DNA from: Clostridia bacterium
Lineage (GTDB): Bacteria; Bacillota; Clostridia; Oscillospirales; CAG-272
Length of the DNA: 9,834 nt
Direction: 5' to 3'
NCBI GenBank assembly: GCA_900753295.1
Contig: CAADYQ010000122.1
Span: 1 to 9,834, forward strand
The notes below the pieces were generated by a model. It made no database searches and had not been told where the DNA came from. It saw nothing but the letters and a program-made list of their open reading frames with translations. Numbering within the stretch: the stretch's first letter is position 1; every line of letters begins with the position of its first letter. This document shows positions 6,051-9,834 of the stretch, one piece after another. A program made the position numbers and the translations under genes.

Positions 6051-6818
6051 TTACTGTGCTGCGTCAACGATAGCGGTGAACTTCTTCGCCACGAGAGACG
6101 CACCGCCGATAAGACCGCCGTCAACGTCGGGCTTTGCAAGAAGCTCGGCGGCGTTGCCGTCGTTCATCGAGCCGCCGTACTGGATGGTGGTAGCCTCTGC
6201 AACGTCCTCGCCGTAAAGTCCGGCAACGACGCGGCGGATAACGGCGCAGGTCTCCTCCGCCTGATCGGGTGTGGCGGTGAGTCCGGTGCCGATAGCCCAT
6301 ACGGGCTCATAAGCGATGATGATATTCTTCATATCCTCGGCGGAAATTCCGGCGAGATCAAGCTTTGTCTGCATTCCGACAACTTCGTCGGTGATACCGG
6401 CAAGTCTCTGCTCCTTGACTTCACCAAGGCAGAGAATGACCTTCATACCGGCGGCAAGAGCCGCTTTGGTGCGGAGGTTTACGGTCTCATCGGTCTCGGC
6501 GAAATACTGACGTCTTTCGCTGTGGCCGACAATGACGTACTCAACGCCGATGGCACGGAGCATGTCCGCGGAAACCTCACCGGTGTAAGCGCCCTTGGGG
6601 GCAAAGTGTACGTTCTCGGCGCCGATCTTGATGTTGGAGCCCTTTGCGGCTTCCATCGCGGCGGCGATAGTAACGTAGGGAGCGCAGAAAACTATGTCGC
6701 AGTTATCCTTGCCCGCGACCATGGGCTTTATCTCATTGATAAACGCTGTCGCCTCGGCGGGTGTGAAGTTCATCTTCCAGTTGCCGGCGATAACGGTTCT
6801 TCTCTTTGCGGGATTCAT
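6051..6818 (-). CDS. tpiA: Triosephosphate isomerase
   Basis: This cytoplasmic glycolytic enzyme interconverts dihydroxyacetone phosphate and glyceraldehyde 3-phosphate. The 255-aa product has normal family length and all key parts: N13 and K15 (AGNWKMN), the electrophilic H99 (IVGHSERR), the catalytic base E171 (AYEPVWAIGTG) followed by the flexible loop 6, and the phosphate-binding YGGS (214-217) and GGLIGGAS. Its start lies 21 nt after the pgk stop behind AGAGGA (complement of 6828-6833), so it is cotranscribed with pgk in the order pgk-tpiA. Transcription ends at the hairpin 5986-6030. Nothing is odd in the sequence. Confidence 0.98.
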   Translation of the reverse strand: MNPAKRRTVIAGNWKMNFTPAEATAFINEIKPMVAGKDNCDIVFCAPYVTIAAAMEAAKGSNIKIGAENVHFAPKGAYTGEVSADMLRAIGVEYVIVGHSERRQYFAETDETVNLRTKAALAAGMKVILCLGEVKEQRLAGITDEVVGMQTKLDLAGISAEDMKNIIIAYEPVWAIGTGLTATPDQAEETCAVIRRVVAGLYGEDVAEATTIQYGGSMNDGNAAELLAKPDVDGGLIGGASLVAKKFTAIVDAAQ

Positions 6819-6839
6819 ACTGTTTTATCCTCTTTCTTA

Positions 6840-8033
6840 TTATTTGTCCTGCAGGCAGGCGATACCGGGAAGCTCAAGTCCCTCAAGGAATTCAAGCGAC
6901 GCGCCGCCGCCGGTGGAAACGTGGGTCATCTTGTCGGCGTAGCCGAGCTTTTCAACAGCAGCAGCCGAATCGCCGCCGCCGATGATGGAGATAGCTCCGC
7001 TCTCGGCAACAGCCTTTGCAACGGCGTTGGTACCGGATGCAAAGTGCTCCCACTCGGAAACGCCCATCGGGCCGTTCCATACAACGGTGCCGGCGCCTAC
7101 AAGAGACTTCGCAAACAGCTCCTGGGTCTTTTCACCGATGTCAAGTCCCATCCAGCCGTCCGGGATGGAGTCGGAATAAATGCGCATATAGGTGGTGTTC
7201 TCATCATACTCACGACCGATGATGTTGTCAACGGGCAGCAGGAAGTTGACCTTGCGCTCGCGTGCCTTATCCATCATCTGACGTGCGAGGTCGAGCTTAT
7301 CGTACTCGCAGATGGAGGTGCCTACGGATTTGCCCTCTGCCTTGAAGAAGGTGTATGCCATACCGCCGCCGATGATAAGGGTATCGACCTTTTCGATAAG
7401 GTTGTTGATAACGCCGATCTTGTCCGATACCTTGGCGCCGCCGAGGATGGCGACGAAGGGACGGGCGGGATCCTCAAGAGCCTTGCCCATAACGGTGATC
7501 TCTTTCTGGATGAGGTAGCCGCAGACAGCGGGAAGTCCGCCGTACATGGCAACGCCTGCGGTGGAAGCGTGTGCGCGGTGAGCGGCGCCGAAGGCGTCGT
7601 TTACAAAGATCTCAGCCATAGAAGCGAGCTCTTTTGCGAATTCGGGATCGTTCTTCTCCTCGCGGGGATCGAAACGGGTGTTTTCAAGCAGCATTGCCTC
7701 GCCGGACTTGAGCTCGGCAGCCATCTTGCGGGTCTCGGGACCTACGGTGTCGGGAGCGAGCGGAACGTTTTGACCGAGCAGCTCGGTAAGTCTTGCGGCT
7801 ACGGGAGCCAGCGTGTACTTGGGGTTGACCTGTCCCTTGGGCTTGCCCATGTGGGAGCAGAGGATCACGGCTGCACCGTGAGAGAGCAGATATTTAATGG
7901 TGGGAACTGCCTCGACGATTCTCTTATCGGAGGTGATCACGCCATCCTTGAGCGGAACATTGAAGTCACAGCGCACAAGAACTTTTTTGCCGGATACGTC
8001 GATATCCTCAATGGTTTTCTTATTGTAGGTCAT
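6840..8033 (-). CDS. pgk: Phosphoglycerate kinase
   Basis: This enzyme transfers phosphate from 1,3-bisphosphoglycerate to ADP, the first ATP-yielding step of glycolysis, in the cytoplasm. The 397-aa product is full length. The N-domain substrate site has R21/D23/N25 (VRCDFNVPL), H61 (CSHMGKPKG), R120 and R153 (AHRAHAS). The C-domain nucleotide site has K201 (GGAKVSDK), GPMGVSE (321-327), GGGDS (352-356) and GGGASLE (375-381). The ATG at 8033 is supported by the conserved N-terminus (TIEDIDVSGKKVLVRCDFN), with a modest GCAGG ribosome binding site upstream. It is the first gene of pgk-tpiA, with its own promoter at 8074-8102. A 675-codon open frame on the opposite strand (6009-8036) is a shadow of these two genes. 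Confidence 0.98.
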   Translation of the reverse strand: MTYNKKTIEDIDVSGKKVLVRCDFNVPLKDGVITSDKRIVEAVPTIKYLLSHGAAVILCSHMGKPKGQVNPKYTLAPVAARLTELLGQNVPLAPDTVGPETRKMAAELKSGEAMLLENTRFDPREEKNDPEFAKELASMAEIFVNDAFGAAHRAHASTAGVAMYGGLPAVCGYLIQKEITVMGKALEDPARPFVAILGGAKVSDKIGVINNLIEKVDTLIIGGGMAYTFFKAEGKSVGTSICEYDKLDLARQMMDKARERKVNFLLPVDNIIGREYDENTTYMRIYSDSIPDGWMGLDIGEKTQELFAKSLVGAGTVVWNGPMGVSEWEHFASGTNAVAKAVAESGAISIIGGGDSAAAVEKLGYADKMTHVSTGGGASLEFLEGLELPGIACLQDK

Positions 8034-8073
8034 TAAAAATCAAACCTGCCTTTCGCAAATTTATACATTATAT

Positions 8074-8102
8074 AATATACCACATTTCGGCACGCTTTAC
8101 AA
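8074..8102 (-). promoter_or_regulatory. Sigma-A promoter of pgk-tpiA
   Basis: Read on the minus strand, TTGTAA (8097-8102) is followed by a 17-nt spacer and TATATT (8074-8079), with TGG directly before the -10 as an extended element. The start point would be near 8067, about 34 nt before the pgk ATG. No clear terminator separates it from the gene upstream at 8153, so some readthrough from the cca operon into pgk is possible. Confidence 0.75.
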
Positions 8103-8152
8103 GAGGAAAAATGAAAATAATGGCGCAAACGGACCGAAAAATGCGTAAAATA

Positions 8153-8584
8153 TCACAAGTGCCGCCGCACATACCCGACCTCGACCGTCCGGGCATCGCC
8201 CGCAACGCGCCGGACCGCATCAAGCATATCAAGCGCCGCGCCGTGCGTGGCGGCAGGAGAGGAGCGCGCCACTTCCCTGCCGTTTTTTGCGTAAAGCGTC
8301 AGGCGGTACATGCCCTCCGCATCGCGCGTAACGGTAAATTTGGGGCATTTCATTTTTTCCTTTTCCTCCGGCGGGGGCGCTGTGTCGCCGTCCGCCGCTT
8401 CCGCGTCGTCCGCGATATCCTCAAGCGGCGCGTCGGAATTCAGCCGCACCGAGGCTATCCCCTTGCGGCAGAGCGGGAGCGTTGTGTGCGCGGTACCGGT
8501 CAAGAGCGGCGCGCCGCTGCCCACATACAGCGAAAAGGAATAGTACCCGTCAAACGAAACGGATATCTCATACCGTCCTGTCAT
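8153..8584 (-). CDS. Tandem YegP/DUF1508-like protein
   Basis: The 143-aa product has two copies of a short beta-alpha module joined by an acidic, Pro-rich linker (about 52-78, ending PPPEEKEKMK). The second copy (82-136) shows the YegP pattern clearly: KFTVTRDAEGMYRLTLYAKNG, then a Ser-rich turn, then an alpha-helical DAVRRVAGDA. The first copy (4-50) keeps the ends of the pattern (GYYSFSLY and CRKGIASVRLNS) but has lost the NG turn. The molecular role of YegP-like proteins is not established, so none is assigned. Its ATG overlaps the hydrolase stop by 4 nt (ATGA) with GGAG ten nt upstream, so it is translationally coupled to the hydrolase. It contains no export signal. Confidence 0.65.
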   Translation of the reverse strand: MTGRYEISVSFDGYYSFSLYVGSGAPLLTGTAHTTLPLCRKGIASVRLNSDAPLEDIADDAEAADGDTAPPPEEKEKMKCPKFTVTRDAEGMYRLTLYAKNGREVARSSPAATHGAALDMLDAVRRVAGDARTVEVGYVRRHL

Positions 8585-9558
8585 TCCGCCACATCTCCGG
8601 GAAGATGCTTTTCTATCCAGCCAAGGATATACCGGTAGGTCTCCTCGCGGTCGGTCTCGTTCAGTATCTCATGTCGTCCGCCGCGAATGAGCTTCAGCGT
8701 CATATCGGACACGCCCGCGGCGGTAAGTCTTGCCGCCACCTCGCGCACGCCCTTGCCGAAGCCGCCTACGGGGTCCTCGTCGCCGCTTATAACAAGCATG
8801 GGCAGGTCGGTGGGGAGCATTCCCGCCCACTCGTCCGAGCTGACCTCGGCAAGCATCGAAAACAGCTCGCGGTACGCCGAGGCGGTAAAGGTGAAGGTGC
8901 AGTATTTATCTGCGTTGTATTTTTTGACGATCTCCGCGTCGCGCGTCAGCCATGCGTTGGGATCGCACCCCTTGCCGCAATGCTTGAGATAGCCGGAAAA
9001 GGCGAGCCGCTTAAGCAATCCGCTGCGATGGCGCGCGCCGCGGAAAGCAATTATCAGATTGGCAAGCGCCAACGCGATGCCGGTGGGCGCGCCGCGCCCC
9101 GCAGTGCCCATTATCACGGCGGCGTCAACATCCTCGGCGTATTTAGTAAGGAAAAGACGCGCCACGAATGAGCCCATGCTGTGACCGAGCAGGATCACGG
9201 GCTTGTCCGGAAAATGCTCGCGGATGATGTCGTTCATGATATGAAGATCGTCCACAAGGTGCTGTCTGTCGCCATCCTCGCCGCCGAAAAAGCCGAGGTC
9301 GGCGTCGCTTGCGGCTGTTTTGCCGTGTCCGAGGTGGCAGTTGCCCGCAAATGCTATGCCGTTTGCGGCAAGAAAGGCTGCAAAATCGGCATATCTGCCG
9401 ACGTATTCGCACATTCCGTGCGAGAGCTGGACCACTGCGCGTACCGAGGCGGCGTTCTCCGGCTCGTATATCTCGTAGGCTACGGCGGTGGAGCCGTCAG
9501 ACGAGGTGAATGAGCCGCATATCGGAGCTATCGGCTTTCTTTCATCGGTATTCTTCAT
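8581..9558 (-). CDS. Alpha/beta hydrolase, lysophospholipase/monoacylglycerol lipase type (serine aminopeptidase S33 fold)
   Basis: The 325-aa product is a full-length member of the Hydrolase_4/S33 group. It has the oxyanion-region HGMCEYVGRY (47-56), a GHGKT turn (78-82), the nucleophile elbow G125-H-S127-M-G, the acid D262 in SGDEDPVG and the base H296 in GGRHEILNE. It probably cleaves carboxyl esters of lipids such as monoacylglycerol or lysophospholipid in the cytoplasm, since no signal peptide is present. The exact substrate cannot be read from sequence. Its ATG overlaps the cca stop by one base (TAATG) and it has AAAGGAAAG about 8 nt upstream, so cca, hydrolase and the YegP-like gene form one coupled unit. 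Confidence 0.88.
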   Translation of the reverse strand: MKNTDERKPIAPICGSFTSSDGSTAVAYEIYEPENAASVRAVVQLSHGMCEYVGRYADFAAFLAANGIAFAGNCHLGHGKTAASDADLGFFGGEDGDRQHLVDDLHIMNDIIREHFPDKPVILLGHSMGSFVARLFLTKYAEDVDAAVIMGTAGRGAPTGIALALANLIIAFRGARHRSGLLKRLAFSGYLKHCGKGCDPNAWLTRDAEIVKKYNADKYCTFTFTASAYRELFSMLAEVSSDEWAGMLPTDLPMLVISGDEDPVGGFGKGVREVAARLTAAGVSDMTLKLIRGGRHEILNETDREETYRYILGWIEKHLPGDVAE

Positions 9559-9834
9559 TATATATCTTTCCTTTCGGTGTTTTTTTCGTATATCGAACGG
9601 GCAAGCGCCATGAGCGTCGCCTCGTCGTTAAGAGACGGGTCGGCTGTGACCGCATCGAGCAGCGCGCCGAGCAGACGTCCCATCTCCCTGCCGGCGGGAA
9701 AACCCGCCATGCGCAGCTTTTTACCGTTCACGGCAAGCGTTTGCATTGTGACAGGCCCGCCCTCGGCGCCGATCTCACGCGCGAGCGTAGCGACCCCGGC
9801 TGCATGCGGCTCGCCGCACGCAACGGCGGCGGCA
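9558..9834 (-). CDS. cca: CCA tRNA nucleotidyltransferase, C-terminal part (5' end outside window)
   Basis: The frame stays open from the right edge of the window to TAA 9558-9560, giving 91 visible residues; an internal ATG at 9746 is not the start. The visible part (VNGKKLRMAGFPAGREMG, then LLGALLDAVTADPSLND, then LMALA) matches the C-terminal domain of class II CCA-adding enzymes, where an L-x-x-x-G-x-x-x-G-R-x-x-G helix-turn precedes a final helix. The enzyme adds or repairs the 3' CCA of tRNA in the cytoplasm. The catalytic head lies outside the window, so a poly(A) polymerase-like relative cannot be excluded. It is the upstream gene of the operon that continues into the hydrolase. Confidence 0.75.
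   Translation of the reverse strand, partial: AAAVACGEPHAAGVATLAREIGAEGGPVTMQTLAVNGKKLRMAGFPAGREMGRLLGALLDAVTADPSLNDEATLMALARSIYEKNTERKDI

Noticed and set aside
6009..8036. 675-codon open frame on the plus strand
   Set aside because: It lies antisense to pgk and tpiA, whose catalytic residues are all present. The frame starts inside the terminator stem and has the low-complexity Gly/Leu/Val content typical of a shadow of GC-rich codons.
8482..9171. 229-codon plus-strand frame
   Set aside because: It is a shadow of the hydrolase and YegP-like genes. The hydrolase on the other strand has a complete Ser-Asp-His triad.
1..9834. CRISPR array, tRNA or rRNA gene, insertion sequence or transposase
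   Set aside because: No regularly spaced direct repeats, no cloverleaf or rRNA-like sequence, and no intact transposase frame were found on either strand.

Overview
The window looks like a chromosomal segment of a gut-type Clostridia bacterium (Oscillospiraceae/Ruminococcaceae-like). The evidence is Gram-positive-style ribosome binding sites (AAAGGAG), sigma-A promoters with extended -10 boxes, a pgk-tpiA operon, a clostridial-type glutamate synthase small subunit, and secreted proteins with LPXTG-like tails of the xPxTGD form. This assignment is an inference from gene content; no rRNA or tRNA gene is present to fix the taxon. UGA is used as an ordinary stop by at least five genes here.

Layout. 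(1) 1-248, plus strand: the last 81 codons of a GltA/GltD-type glutamate synthase small subunit. (2) 249-1030: a gene-poor stretch. It holds a strong promoter, a 63-codon two-helix membrane-protein gene interrupted by an in-frame UGA, a bidirectional 13-bp terminator, an inverted repeat, a second strong promoter and a 26-codon small ORF with an excellent Shine-Dalgarno site. (3) 1031-5957, plus strand: an apparent operon for three exported proteins. They are a 955-aa secreted protein with ricin-like beta-trefoil segments and a C-terminal M23 (LytM/lysostaphin-type) peptidase domain, then a 347-aa and a 323-aa protein of unknown function, both with signal peptides and C-terminal sortase-type anchors. 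The two anchors are encoded by nearly identical GC-rich DNA although the protein bodies are unrelated. (4) 5986-6030: a long terminator shared by converging transcription units. (5) 9834-6051, minus strand: cca (C-terminal part), an alpha/beta hydrolase and a tandem YegP/DUF1508-like protein, linked by 1-nt and 4-nt overlaps, followed by pgk-tpiA with its own promoter.

How it fits together. The minus-strand block is housekeeping metabolism: glycolysis, tRNA 3'-end maturation and a lipase-like hydrolase. The plus-strand block is visibly more AT-rich and looks like an accessory cell-surface locus set between gltA and tpiA. The M23 enzyme would be released or held by its lectin-like domains and would cut peptidoglycan cross-links. 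The two following proteins would be linked to the wall by a sortase encoded elsewhere. Translational coupling (ATGA overlap) between the peptidase and the first anchored protein suggests a functional link, possibly substrate display, inhibition or localisation of the peptidase. The most unusual points are the shared anchor-tail DNA cassette, the UGA-interrupted small gene and the strongly translated 26-codon ORF in the leader of the peptidase operon.
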